DNA of 64,000 bases from Undaria pinnatifida (GCA_012845835.1 JABAKD010000006.1:2734006-2798005); one strand, 5' to 3'; shown: positions 12,701 to 21,098, counted from the stretch's first letter. Numbers and translations: made by a program. The notes: generated by a model not told the origin, from the letters alone.

Positions 12701-13794
12701 CGCGTCCAGTACTGGGTGTTGCCCATCACCATAAGTACGGCAAGGTTAGGGTACGATCCATATTTTCACCACCGATCTTTGACAACCAGTGCTCGCACGA
12801 CTTAACCTGTACTCGTATACGATCAAACGTGATTCGGTGGACAGGTTTGAGCAGCGCAGCGCGTACCGATCCGTTGCGGAACTACGGGGTCCCCGCGGTA
12901 AAGACCCCGGCTGTTACGGCTAGAAACCCCAAACGTGGCTTCCCTGCAGCAGCTACTTCCCCGGCGTGTGTTGCGTAACTTCACTTCGATGGGCATCTCG
13001 CCGCCGTGATGAGATGGACAACCGTCTCTTAGTGGAGTTCCCCCTGCGAGTCGCTCTACGGTAGCCCCCCCATCGTTTCTTCAACGAAATTGTGGTTACT
13101 TAAACCATCCCGCGGCCGTATCTCCTGGAACACGACACCCCAGCCACTCCGACGTAATCGGTCGATATTCCTTTGCGAACAAGAAAATATATAAAGATAT
13201 GATTTTCTTGGCATCCTCCTTCGCAACAGCGAGCAGCCACGTCAACGTTCGTTCAAGAATTTTTTTTTTTTTTTTCAGGGGCTATCGTAGAATGAGTCCT
13301 GTCATCCAACATCCACCGGCGTGGTTTTGAGCGACGTGTATATCGGTGCGTACATGAATTTGCGGAGAAAGGCATTGATATTGTTCCAGGGAAAGAGTGC
13401 CGTCTACAGCGGGAACAGCTGCCGTTTGTATCATAAACATAGGGTGCAACTACATGCGCCTTGGCCGCGCCAACGCTTAACGCGTATTGACTCGTCCAAA
13501 TATGTCGTCAACGACGGTTAGTTTTGTAAAGTTAAGGGACGTACCCGTCCGAATTTGTCGTGCGGAAGCGTCTTGTGGAAGTTTCCAGCAAACCCAAGTG
13601 ACTCGTTTTCCTCGTCCCCGTTGGTGATGTGGCACGTCGGTCCAACCTCGAACTCATCCTGAGCGATAATCTCGCGTTTCTTCCTGGTTAACTCCGCACG
13701 TTCCGCTGGCTGTAAACGATACTCGAAACAGGGTTGCGGAATGTCGGTGGTGACGTCAGCAGACTCAGCAAACGGATCAAGATTAGAATCAGTG
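791..13794 (-). CDS. Vanadium-dependent haloperoxidase (bromo-/iodoperoxidase), multi-exon gene; first exon not found
   Basis: The product would oxidise halide with hydrogen peroxide, using vanadate held in a histidine/arginine/lysine pocket; the known algal enzymes are secreted to the cell wall. Eleven exons were recognised on the minus strand: 13545-13794, 11674-11828, 9875-9923, 9253-9346, 7216-7457, 5777-6052, 4927-5034, 3890-4048, 2621-2794, 1466-1576 and 869-1048. Together they give about 599 codons with compatible phases at every junction. The Ascophyllum enzyme is about 557 residues mature. Its active-site set is complete here: Lys and Arg of WYQKWQVHRVLRP, the Ser-Gly-His of HPAYPSGHA with the upstream His, and the Arg and His of GRSHLGVH. 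Two C-terminal cysteine pairs also match. Introns are 0.4-1.8 kb and hold repeats. The signal-peptide exon should lie above 13794. Sequence alone does not settle bromo- versus iodoperoxidase. Confidence 0.95.
869..1048 (-). CDS. Haloperoxidase exon k, probable C-terminal region
   Basis: After CATATCAG the exon codes EIPGLPEARFMEKRKKGD, then YKFRLYSGKLIELYGRN, then GDCLCKGAFTGDDFCD. This aligns with the Ascophyllum tail (FEFRLFTGEVIKLF ... CPGLVYTGVENC), including its terminal cysteine pair. A good donor GTGAGT follows FCD, so a last tiny exon further left is possible. Alternatively the frame reads on 25 codons to a TGA at 791-793. Since the known enzyme ends about two residues after this point, either reading puts the gene's 3' end here. 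Confidence 0.93.
1466..1576 (-). CDS. Haloperoxidase exon j (GRSHLGVH, vanadium-ligand His)
   Basis: Between TTACTTCAG and GTGCCT lies a 37-codon exon coding ISANVLIGRSHLGVHWRMDG and a helix ending SAIRRLQQ. Arg and His of GRxxxxGxH correspond to Arg480 and His486. The latter is the axial histidine that binds vanadium directly. Phase 0/0. Confidence 0.97.
2621..2794 (-). CDS. Haloperoxidase exon i
   Basis: The exon follows CGCATCAG and stops before GTGAGA. It codes AFVGYDEGQRCFPDPVI and ends GLTIEGELNK, matching the Ascophyllum segment between the catalytic loop and the second helix (GDCYPDPV ... LTFEGEINK). The two cysteines (RCFPDP and GQCIN) correspond to a known intrachain disulfide. The loop between them is several residues longer than in Ascophyllum. 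Length 174 bp, phase 0/0. Confidence 0.95.
3890..4048 (-). CDS. Haloperoxidase exon h (catalytic HPAYPSGHA)
   Basis: After the strong acceptor TTTTCGCAG the exon codes DLLSRVAAHNLGMNQ, then FLLPMAVAEGSPTHPAYPSG followed by HAINNGAYITTLK, and ends before GTACCA. The SGH triad contacts vanadate (Ser416, Gly417, His418 in Ascophyllum numbering). The His seven positions earlier equals His411 of the bromoperoxidases. Length 159 bp, phase 0/0. Confidence 0.97.
4927..5034 (-). CDS. Haloperoxidase exon g (WQVHRVLRPE, active-site Arg)
   Basis: The acceptor is GCTGCAG and the donor GTCAGT. It encodes WQVHRVLRPEAYGGLVHNTL and ends PLPDSILKNT. The arginine eight residues after the exon f lysine corresponds to the vanadate-binding Arg349 of Ascophyllum. 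Thus the Lys and Arg of the K-x7-R motif are supplied by two different exons. Length 108 bp, phase 0/0. Confidence 0.95.
5777..6052 (-). CDS. Haloperoxidase exon f (RFIRNGRD to active-site Lys)
   Basis: I chose the acceptor GAACAG at 6053-6058 because it gives NGASRVETIFDRENPRF. This continues WLDVQ as in the family's WLxxQNG. The exon then codes FIRNGRDLATIAFADQLYTE, the GALILLG-like helix, GFATFGEPHI and AWYQK, and ends at the catalytic lysine before GTGTGT. An alternative acceptor (ACAATC start at 6031) keeps the frame but loses the conserved NG. Length 276 bp, phase 0/0. Confidence 0.95.
6115..6450. repeat. (GGGAGA)n hexanucleotide microsatellite, ~335 bp, inside a haloperoxidase intron
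   Basis: The plus strand is almost pure purine with a GGGAGA unit. A few interruptions sit at its left end (near 6130 and 6163) and the rest is nearly perfect. It lies in the intron between exons e and f. The long open frames across it (Arg-Glu or Ser-Leu runs) are artefacts of the repeat. Confidence 0.98.
7216..7457 (-). CDS. Haloperoxidase exon e (GPxxSQF region)
   Basis: The exon starts after GAGCAG and ends before GTGAGC. It encodes ENLGALPSFKGL, DPVTDLFRTDWPGVTTGPVV, SQFILSDFLIDSIRVEPK, and ends MDYMTAFRPWLDVQ. Each block has a counterpart in the Ascophyllum enzyme: the AxNLxAxxxFxxL entry, DPLSQLFR, the ETGPFISQL motif, and NYMVDFDEWLNIQ. Length 242 bp, phase 1 in, phase 0 out. Confidence 0.96.
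9253..9346 (-). CDS. Haloperoxidase exon d (VYWMALARD helix)
   Basis: The acceptor is TATTCAG and the donor GTAACG. The coded sequence QQIEVYWMALARDIPFSQF is almost the family signature AEVYWMALARDVPFxQY, one of the most conserved helices of algal and cyanobacterial vanadium haloperoxidases. The exon ends in phase 1 (GCA G), which is completed to Glu by the following exon. Confidence 0.96.
9441..9575 (+). repeat. Family A inverted-repeat element, left-type arm
   Basis: This copy carries the family sequence TACACTCCAGCYGTGARATC followed by a segment ending in a motif like GGTCGGCGACTCCCC. It sits in the intron between exons d and c of the haloperoxidase and is the mirror of the arm at 10139-10350. 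Confidence 0.75.
9875..9923 (-). CDS. Haloperoxidase exon c, a 49-bp microexon
   Basis: This very short exon lies between GATTCTGCAG (acceptor) and GTAAGA (donor). It completes a codon from exon b to give GADSDNVFIAPPDSLLSERL, matching the family's xGxxxxxxxIPPxPTLxSPEL segment. It ends in phase 0, directly joining the next exon's AAQQIEVYWMALARD. Without it the two neighbours would be out of frame. It sits between two inverted repeat arms (9441-9575 and 10139-10350). Confidence 0.88.
10139..10350 (-). repeat. Family A inverted-repeat element, right-type arm
   Basis: It runs from ACAGTTTTTCCGCGCACAGA through GGGGAGTCGCCGACCTA to GCTTGCAAACATGAGCTTCG, the reverse complement of the arm at 9441-9575 plus extra inner sequence. 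The pair encloses exon c of the haloperoxidase gene. Confidence 0.75.
10525..10820 (-). repeat. Family A arm, long right-type copy
   Basis: This arm starts next to a poly(C) run (about 10499-10525). It reads through CTTGATAAACTGATGCATTT, GTCCCCCTCAAAAACGGG and GTAGTCGCCGACC to ATCTTCGATCTCACAGCTAG. Its neighbour at 10838-10992 is an inverted copy, so the two could fold into a hairpin of about 150 bp. Confidence 0.85.
10838..10992 (+). repeat. Family A arm, left-type copy back to back with the previous one
   Basis: It begins AATTAAAATACACTCCAGCT and ends GGTCGGCGACTCCCC. Only a T-run separates it from the inverted copy on its left. Both lie in the 1.75-kb intron between exons b and c. Confidence 0.85.
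11340..11500. repeat. Imperfect (ATC)n trinucleotide tract
   Basis: A run of ATC, CAT and ACC triplets with many interruptions, inside the intron between haloperoxidase exons b and c. Not coding. Confidence 0.8.
11674..11828 (-). CDS. Haloperoxidase exon b
   Basis: The exon begins in phase 0 after TTATTACAG and ends in phase 2 before GTATAG. It encodes KRAYASLLKCVRTTDIND, then CDDVPSGGG, then KLTNPLGGVVHQVDGAD. In the Ascophyllum enzyme the same order appears: a helix with two cysteines, a VPxG loop, RLVNPxA, and the start of the segment leading to the VYWMA helix. The two cysteines here probably form the equivalent disulfide. Confidence 0.92.
12445..12707 (+). mobile_element. Family B MITE-like element, copy 1 (intronic)
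   Basis: A non-coding element of about 260 bp. It shares with the other copies the block TCAATTTGGGAGCTTAAGAC, then CTGATTTGGAG, a middle with GGATAAAAAA and GCCCAT, and a right end TATCGTAGCACGCGT. Its left terminal repeat is degraded. It lies in the haloperoxidase intron between exons a and b. Confidence 0.85.
13545..13794 (-). CDS. Haloperoxidase exon a: N-terminal region of the mature enzyme
   Basis: This exon ends in CACGACAAATTCGGACGG before a GTACGT donor, coding NFHKTLPHDKFGR. That matches the family's conserved N-terminal LPHD(D/E)xG motif. Upstream come CHITNGDEE (the family's NNGDE/NNGET element) and an acidic, serine-rich stretch (PSTDSNLDPFAESADVTT). The frame is open up to the acceptor CCCTAG at 13795-13800. 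An inner TTTACAG acceptor at 13710 would give a shorter 165-bp, phase-0 exon, but it is not needed. The preceding exon should end in phase 2 if the longer form is right. It was not found. Confidence 0.9.
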
Positions 13795-13835
13795 CTAGGG
13801 TTAGGGTTGGCGTTACGATTAGGGTTAGGGTGAGG
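13795..13835 (+). repeat. Short interstitial TTAGGG-like tract
   Basis: The plus strand reads CTAGGGTTAGGGTTGG, then ATTAGGGTTAGGGTGAGG: four TTAGGG-type units with variants. On the minus (gene) strand this is a CCCTAA tract ending in CCCTAG, the predicted acceptor of haloperoxidase exon a. Too short to be a telomere. Confidence 0.85.
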
Positions 13836-14122
13836 CCCAACCCAAGTTGGTGAAACAGTAAGGGAGAATGCTTAGCATGATGCGTATGTTCGCCAATATG
13901 CAGATTATTGCGTCAATATTTGCATGAAATGTGTAGACATGCGCCAAGTGACCTTAGCTATCAGTAGGATTCTCTGAGATCGAGTGCTTTGGACCGCGTC
14001 GGTTGCCTTGGTTTCTGAAACTGCAGGGAAAAGACTGTCAGAAGCGTGACGCGTAGGGTTGTCACATGGCGATACCGGTATATCCGCTTCACAATATATC
14101 TAGCGAGAAACTGTGTCCAAAC

Positions 14123-14221
14123 CTTGACGGCAAACATTCCAAAGACCAACAAAAAGATTGGGGTGCAATACACAAGTTGGGTGAAGGCGACGATGTACCT
14201 AATGTTCCCAAAATTATAAAA
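14123..14221 (-). CDS. Candidate exon, hydrophobic segment, unrecognised gene
   Basis: A 33-codon open segment lies between ATGGCAG and a weak donor AAG|GTTTGG, phase 0/0. It codes FYNFGNIRYIVAFTQLVY followed by CTPIFLLVFGMFAVK, which would be a membrane-spanning helix. It could belong to the same unknown gene as 15266-15394. Less likely, it is an upstream exon of the haloperoxidase, which would need a phase-0 join at 13709. No family recognised. Confidence 0.25.
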
Positions 14222-15265
14222 CTGCCATATTCCCAAAGCACAATATCGGCTTCATGTGGCCCGTCTCTCTTGGGAGCAGCACCCTGACATATAAGCATTG
14301 AAGCAACCGCCCACAGCCGCCCATCCACAAGCACCCACAGTGGGGGGCGTAGAAGGCAGGGACGGGGGTCGACATGTGTTGTTTATACCGTACTAACGCG
14401 GTGACAGCCACGAGGATTGTAGTGCATGCATGTATGTTCTGCTCCGGGACCTGATTGCAGTTAAGAGTACTCGGTAGTTTTTCAGAGCGCTCGCCGTGCG
14501 AATAACATGTTCCCGATACACCACTCATATATCTATTTAACTTTGAGCTCCAGACATGCGGGAAATACCTGGCAATGCCCCCTCCCTCTACCCCTGAACC
14601 ACAGGAAAGAAACACTTTAAGTAGGAGACGGTACAGCCCCCTCTCCCCCCCCCCCCTCGTTTGATTAAAGATCTTCAATATACCACACAACTATATAAAC
14701 AAATGTTTTGACTGCTGTTCGGCAGCCTATATGTCATAGATGTGCGTAATCGCGACGGCCACAGCAGCAGTAGAGAGTGCTACAACAGAGCTATTAATCA
14801 GGTTCGCCCGTAAGAGGACCACAGACGATCCTGACGCGGCTTAGAACGTGGCTATCTCAGCGTTTGGAAGAACATCTTGACTATTTCCTTTACTTACGCG
14901 TTCCGGCTGTTGATATTTGTCGCAGAATCAACACCGTTGTTTTTCGAAGTTTGACTTGACACCCTTCGCGGTACTGTTTGTGGTTACCTGGTACATGATA
15001 CCACACTAGCAGTAAAAAAAATGGACCGTTTAACAAAAAGAATTACACAGAAGTGTTCTTTACATTTCCATGCCGAAAGTGCCAAGTGGCTTAGAGCTGC
15101 AGAAGCATATTTTCTTTGCCCCCAGCTCGCGTAGCTCTACCACTTGGGATTACAGCAGGAGCGGCGCTTGGAGGAGCTAAAGTAGTAAAAAAAACAACTG
15201 TTGCATTGTGTATCTTGTGGGGCGCAACGTGGCGACACTAATGCTGCATGACACGAGGCACGCAC

Positions 15266-15394
15266 CTTGCCCACGTTCTTGATGAATATATAGACTAAAA
15301 GGTTGATATGAACGCCACCGTCGTAGTCATCTCCGTATCTCTCGAGACACTCCGAACCCTCCAGACAGTCATAAATTAATGCATGATGGAAAGT
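15266..15394 (-). CDS. Candidate exon, unrecognised gene
   Basis: A 43-codon segment with good acceptor (CCGAGACAG) and donor (GGCAAG|GTGCGT), phase 0/0. It codes YDCLEGSECLERYGDDYDGG and then HINLLVYIFIKNVGK, an acidic cysteine-containing part followed by a hydrophobic one. I do not recognise the family. Phase and spacing allow it to join 14123-14221. Confidence 0.35.
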
Positions 15395-15521
15395 CTGTCT
15401 CGGACGAAAAATGCCCAAGCAATGCTGAATTAGCGGTATATATAATATATTCATGCATACATACCTATTTCTTACGCGGAAGTACAGCACCCAACAAAGC
15501 CGTTAAACCAGACCCCGACGT

Positions 15522-15715
15522 GTGCTACATTTTAGGTGCACCACTTGTTTGTTTTGAGGTTCCTCAATATGGGAGGTTGTAGCCTCTCCCAAAATCGGGT
15601 CCGGGCAGATTCAAAACTGGTACTACTGGACGAAAACTCCCATGGCCTAGATACACATATATTGTTATCTTGCACCAAAAGTGTTACCTGTAATGTAGCA
15701 TGCGTCCCCGTACTG
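15522..15715 (+). mobile_element. Family B MITE-like element, copy 2 (shortened)
   Basis: It shows GGTGCACCACTTGTTTG, CTCAATATGGGAGG, CCTCTCCCAAAA, CTCCCATGGCCTAG and a right end GTAGCATGCGTCC. At about 190 bp it lacks part of the family's right half. Confidence 0.8.
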
Positions 15716-16860
15716 CAAGGACATATATGACATTGACACACAAGCTGGGCCAGCGAAGACGCCGTGAATTCACGAATATCGCTGTGGCATACTCAGGTTT
15801 ATGGAGTTCGGACCTGAATTTTTGACACGTTATTTAGAGCAAACTCATCAAAATTCTAGTTCGTTTAGCACAAAAATCAAATATGGAATTTCGTTGACTT
15901 TCGTCCGTTTTATGATTATGGTATTCGTTTGGCCGCCCGTATGTGGGCAACATTATATATGTGTATATATATTGCGATTTCCAAGTAGTATTTGTTTATG
16001 CTTGCTCTAAATCACTTGTAAAATTCTCAGGCCCAAGCTCCAAAAGATGAGCGGGGCACATATATTTTTGTTTTAACTTTTTGTCGAAAACACTTGACTT
16101 ATATGTACGGAATTTTTTTCGTTATATCTCGTGATGGGTGGCGAACTGGGCAATGAAACTTATATCTATGTCCTTCCAGAGCCTTCAGCATAGTGTCCAC
16201 CAAATTTCACGTTGATCGAACTTCATTATTTCTATACGGACGTATATATATATTATACCCTCGTGGGTTGGAAAAGTTGGTTCTGTTGAGGTTTCGCGGA
16301 TATCACGACGAGATCGAGTCGGGAAAAATAAAGCTAAACAAATTTCCATACTTTTTTTTCTGCATGTATGTGCAAGGTGGTGTCAGGGGTAATGCTTCCA
16401 ATTGTCAAGTCCTAATTCGTAAAAGCGGTGGCGGGAGAGCTTTCTGAATTATTTTCGGTTTCTCCGCCCACCAAGCCTGTATGAACCCAAACCCCTTGGA
16501 CGCCTCATCGGTACCTTGTAAACAAAATGACGAACAAACCAATTGTAGAAAGAAAAAAACGATAGTTTGCGAGGGAGGACGGGGGGGGGAAGAGGGTGTG
16601 TATACCTTTTAAAACAATTTATTGTTCGATGGGAAATAAATGTGGAATCAGGCGATTAGCCGTAGACAGACGTGGACGAAGCCTTTGTTGTGCGGTGTGG
16701 CCCGGAAACACTTCTATATATTAACATGACAAGTAGGTTTTTCAAGTTTTTTTTTTATTTTTGGCATAACGTATATTGTTTGACCCAATGTCAAGTTTTG
16801 CGAAGAGGGGCTTGATTGCTCTATCTATTTCACAATATCAATAAATGTATGTGTGCTTAC
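15716..16860. other. AT-rich stretch without recognisable gene
   Basis: Contains T-runs and short frames only. A weak resemblance in style to the stretch 35900-36750 was noticed, but no alignable repeat was established by eye. Confidence 0.4.
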
Positions 16861-17058
16861 GCCTTTAAACATGTCCACCCCAAGAGTCCGGCTTTCATGG
16901 CCGTCAATGTAAGGACTTCTCGTGTGTGGTTGTATTGCTGAATCGGTCCATACATATCGACAAATTGTGGAAACGTTTGTGGATAGGGTGCAGCGAACCG
17001 TTTGGTGCCGTTGTAATACCCCAGTGGTAGTACCAAGTACATGGTTCGCGAAAGTGGC
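16861..17058 (-). CDS. Candidate exon, unrecognised gene
   Basis: A 198-bp segment lies between ATTTGCAG and a strong donor GTAAGC. Two frames are open throughout. One (phase 2 in and out) codes MYLVLPLGYYNGTKRFAAPY and QFVDMYGPIQQYNHTREV. The other (phase 0/0) codes a threonine/serine-rich peptide. The first looks more protein-like, but neither matches a family I know. Confidence 0.3.
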
Positions 17059-17489
17059 CTGCAAATAGACCTATTATGATTGATTGGCAATAAATTTATC
17101 CGTGGAATGCACAATTGACGCTTCGACCGGTGCTTGATGCCACTTACTTGCGAGAAATATATGGTCCAGAGTGTGTTCTGACAATTTTATACGAGTACTT
17201 CTACATACGTTAACAAATATATTAATAGTGCACTCGCTCGTGCATTTTTGTGGGATTGATCTTCCAGGGTTACTACGGCACGAGTATTGTGTAAACATTT
17301 CTCGCTATTCATATGCACGGTAGTTTTCCTTTCCGGATGCATTTTTCGTTGTTTCAATTTTCTTTCCGTTGCCTCCTGACATTTTCCCCGTATAGTCTGT
17401 TATTATTTTTCTCCTTTTCTTCTGTCTGCCAAGTTGTCTGGTGGGATGGTGCGCGTATGTTTCACCCAAGCATTTTATGAAACGGCATG

Positions 17490-17670
17490 GAGTGTGGCCT
17501 AATCGCCTACCAGGTAGATGTTTTTGCAATGTGTGCATCCGAGTACTTCTTCTGTAGCCCCCACAACTTGTTTTCAACGGAGTCACCGGTTTTGAAAGCA
17601 GCTCCCGGCCGCAACTCATGGAATGCGGTGCCCATTGCCACCCCGACGTTATCGTTAGATGTTCCTTCGC
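17490..17670 (-). other. Exon-like or transposase-remnant segment
   Basis: On the minus strand it codes NVGVAMGTAFHELRPG, AFKTGDSVENKLWGLQKKYS and DAHIAKTST before a GTAGGC donor. A diverged copy of part of it lies at about 13040-13190, so it is a repeat. The (R)TxxSVxNKxxxLxKKY style recalls DNA-binding domains in transposons, but this is only an impression. It abuts a family A arm at 17676. Confidence 0.3.
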
Positions 17671-17675
17671 AAGCA

Positions 17676-17803
17676 AAGTAATATTATAAAAATTAAAATA
17701 CATTCCAGCTGTGAGATCGAATATTTTGTCGAAACTCATCTTTGCAAGCTGTGTGTGATACTCAGATCGCGCGTATTACGGGTTGTGTGTCCTCATTAAG
17801 ATA
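17676..17803 (+). repeat. Family A arm, left type
   Basis: It reads AATACATTCCAGCTGTGAG and continues to GTCCTCATTAAGATA, a near-consensus copy of the first 125 bp of the family. No partner arm was seen nearby. Confidence 0.85.
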
Positions 17804-18272
17804 CAATATATGTCAAGATGCTTCCATATAAAATGGCATATTTCGTTGTGTCCGAGCACCCACGAAACGTCCGGTGTTACAAGGATGTTTGCTCTTGATG
17901 GACGAGGCTATCATCGTGGAATAAGTTTCTTGAGTCATCCCACCGAAGGGGTTACACAATGTTTTGACAAACCGATCATGTTAAGGAATTAGTAGGGCAC
18001 CAGTGCGTTTGGCCACTGGAACAAAACTGGTTTATCTATAGCTTACCTGAACTAAGCCTTACAAGACATATATTCGGTTGACCTCCGCAAGCGAAGAACT
18101 GCCGGTTAGTCTAATAGCTCACAAACGTTCTGCTTCATCCCTACAGAGATTTCGATCTGGGGCACAGCAATTTTGTCGGTTGGCGCAAAACGATGTCTCT
18201 TCGAAGTCATCGTTCTGGTGAGGTGTGGAGCTCCGCACGTTAGGAGCCCAGAGAACTTCTGTGGCGGCACAC

Positions 18273-18372
18273 CTGACGTGTTAGATAGATGGCTCTCCTG
18301 TAGCCTGCAACCATAATAGTAGTGGAGCTCATCCCTCTCTAGCATGAGGCGTCGGCCCTGACGCTGCTTATG
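18273..18372 (-). CDS. Candidate exon, unrecognised gene
   Basis: A 100-bp segment between TGTCCACAG and CAG|GTGTGC, phase 0 to 1. It codes HKQRQGRRLMLERDELHYYY and GCRLQESHLSNTS. Basic and hydrophilic, no family recognised. The flanking frame is also open, so exon borders are uncertain. Confidence 0.25.
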
Positions 18373-18740
18373 CTGTGGACAAGTAGCATTTATTGTTTGA
18401 AGAGTCTGCGCAGAATTCTTTAAGCGAACACTTTTACACACTGCACAACTGATTTTTGCTAAAAAGGGCATTCGAACCATAAATTTATTGTTTAGCACCA
18501 AAACGTGTATGACAGAACAAGCCCCTACTCATCGTACGTGTGTTTAAACGTCGAAAAATCCGTGGTCAATGATTTTCAGTAGGATGGCCTACAAATCATT
18601 AGCATGTATACCCAGGGTGAGATCTGAATGACGTGGATCAACTACTGTAGTAGGTATCGTATTTTTCCCGGCGTGAATCTGTACCACAGTAAACAGATGC
18701 CGCACAATGTATCAGAATAACGGAAAAAATAAACAAAAAG

Positions 18741-19012
18741 CTATGGTGGGGGGGGTCACCTGTAAGGCCCGGTTTTGCATTGAATCGCGGTCGCTCGCGG
18801 GAGTGACCTCCTTGCTTTTTCGCGGTTATAAGCGTTTGTATTTTTTCAGTTTTGCGAAGTGAATCTCCTGTGGAATGGCTGGCTACGCTGTGCCAAACCA
18901 TTCACCTGAATAAAGTGTGTTTGTCAGAAAGTGGGGTATAGAGTAATCCGCGCGCGTGGCTTAAACCAGATGTTAAAAAACGGGGTAGCTGCCCAATCGT
19001 AGCCTTGCTAAG
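18741..19012 (+). mobile_element. Family F small inverted-repeat element, copy 1
   Basis: The left end CTATGGTGGGGGGGTCACC and right end GGTAGCTGCCCAATCGTAG are inverted versions of each other. An inner palindrome-like CGCTCGCGGGAGTG starts at 18792. About 270 bp, non-coding. Confidence 0.6.
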
Positions 19013-20650
19013 ATACAGGATCTCGATGACCTAGACCAGGATGTGTCCGAGGTGCGAATTACGTCTACAGTTCGTCATGAAACCGTCGATCGTGTTTGGT
19101 GCCAGTTGCAGCAAAAGTGCACAGAAAAAAATACACCCCGTACACTAAACGTTTCGCCAGATAGCTCTACACAGAAGTATTAATACTAATAGCAGCCTAT
19201 CTGTATATATATGCGTACCTTGTGGCAATACCGGGATGTTCATCTCGATGCACGTGTATTTTGGAAGAGCACTGGTTGGTGCACAGTACGCAATATCACA
19301 TGTAGCGTTTTTCCTGAGAAGTAGCTCTTCTAGTTGCTGACTAAGACTGGGTTATACATTTGTTGGAGATGATCCGTTCTATATCAGAGTAGCGTCTCCA
19401 GGATTACTTGTTTCCCCATACATATCAATCCCGCTGTTTCTTGTTACCCTGTTTGTTCTCTACTCTGGGGGCCCTCCACTGCTATAGACAAACGTATAGA
19501 CAACACACAAATAGAGCTGGTGGAGTGAACCTTGCGCAATCAATCACCCCCTTGTGGTAGACAAACGAAAAGTGGAAGGACCTGTATATTGGTATCTTGA
19601 TTCAAAACAGGTAGTTTAAGAAGTACACCAGTGATCACTAATAGATGCGTACGCGTGTCCCCCACGGCATTCTGGCCCCCGCCAGGTTTGGGTGTGAGCG
19701 TTTCCCCTGTATTGTCCAGCTCGGACAAAACGGAATCGTTGCATATGGCAGCGCCATATAAAGTCGAATACTCTCCCCATGTGCACGAGAGTTCATCTAT
19801 CATACAGCATACCTCAACGTATAAACAGGAATATCGGCAAAAGTTTCGTTTCGTTTCCGAAGTGAAAAAGTGTGCGTTCTTAGGGTAGCAACATTTCATG
19901 AGTTCCTTCCATGTACGAGTATGTTCGTGCCGGTGTGCTCATTGGTTATGTAATTACTGGATGCGCTGCAATGCGCGATTCAACGCGTGTGTGCACACAC
20001 ATTCCGACAAGGCGTGTAATACTTTCGACAGAGATAATCAATGCTTCGGTGGTAGAGGCCCGCCTCCTGCCGGCTGGGCCTTTAAACTGAGCATCTCCCG
20101 ATCTCCCCGGTATCTCGAAGTTGACAAGCACATCGTTCTCTCGGCTCTATCAACAACCCCAAGGCTAGGTGTACAAGCCACAATATAGCAGGAAAAAAAT
20201 ATCGGGCTTCCACCGGAAACGCATAGCCTCCCCTCTGTTGAGGTAGGGGATGCGGCAGAAGAGATGCAGCAGCTCCACGCATTAGGAGGTCATTATCCCA
20301 CCCGAAACACAGCGAAGCAGATATCCGTTCGCGTATCCTGACAGACATTTCTTTAGGCTCGAGTAATAATACATGATTGCTCGAAACGTTATTAGATGAA
20401 CCGACATATCCGTGCCCGAAGAGCGTCACCGGCCAGGGCGGCCACAAACGGTAGGCCCAAGAGGTTCGAAAACCCTCTCGTGGGACGACTCAGTGCCACT
20501 CGGCAAACATTTGCTTTTCTTATGCTAACTCGATCGTTGCACATGTCAGAGAATTTTAGCGTTGTTCTAAATTGCGTCCGCGGCATCGTCGCGTTTCCAC
20601 GCCGGATAGAGCGAGACGAACAAGAAGAATATTAGGGCGTCCAGCCATGA
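19013..20650. other. Mostly unassigned sequence with weak minus-strand exon-like segments
   Basis: Open stretches at 19640-19880 and 20020-20180 on the minus strand (the second coding DVLVNFEIPGRSGDAQFKG) look mildly protein-like, but lack convincing splice sites on both sides. Nothing else recognised. Confidence 0.3.
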
Positions 20651-20659
20651 TCACCTTCT

Positions 20660-20820
20660 TAATACGACCAATGAGAGCCGAAGGGTGCGCCAGCTAGCGT
20701 TGGGCTGCGAAAGCAACTGAGTTAAATCGACACACGACGCGTAAGAAAATACGTGGAAGTGTGGTGAGCTAAAGCTTTTTTTTCCCCCATCCGCCGGAGG
20801 ATAAGAAAAAAAAAAAAAAA
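20660..20820 (+). mobile_element. Family D A-tailed retroposon (SINE-like), copy 1
   Basis: About 145 bp of body with GCGCCAGCTAGCGTTGGG, GAGTTAAATCGACACACGAC and CCCATCCGCCGGAGGATAAG, then a poly(A) tail to 20820. An inverted copy lies at 40402-40555 with the same tail end. A run of A directly after a short GC hairpin suggests retroposition. Confidence 0.75.
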
Positions 20821-21038
20821 ACGACCATTTTCTCAACCTCTTAACCACCGTATATTGACGTGCTGCTGTGTGATCTCTGCCCGAAAGTGTGCGATATACA
20901 CGCGTTGCTGGATTTTTTTGCGTACGAATGCTGTGAGGTCTCTGCGTGAATGTGAGCGACAGTACGAGGGGGCTCCGTGGCCACGACTGCGCGCAAGGAG
21001 CCTCTATGGCCTGCAAGAGCAGACGATCGGAATGTGAC

Positions 21039-21098
21039 TTTTTTTTTTTTTTTTTTTTTTTTAGATCCTCCTGGGGATCCGGGTAAAAAAAGCTTTGT
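21039..21098 (-). mobile_element. Family D A-tailed retroposon, copy 2 (3' end only)
   Basis: On the minus strand it reads AGCTTTTTTTACCCGGATCC, CCAGGAGGATCT and then about 24 A. The same 3' end with poly(A) occurs at 35160-35214 on the plus strand. Confidence 0.75.
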
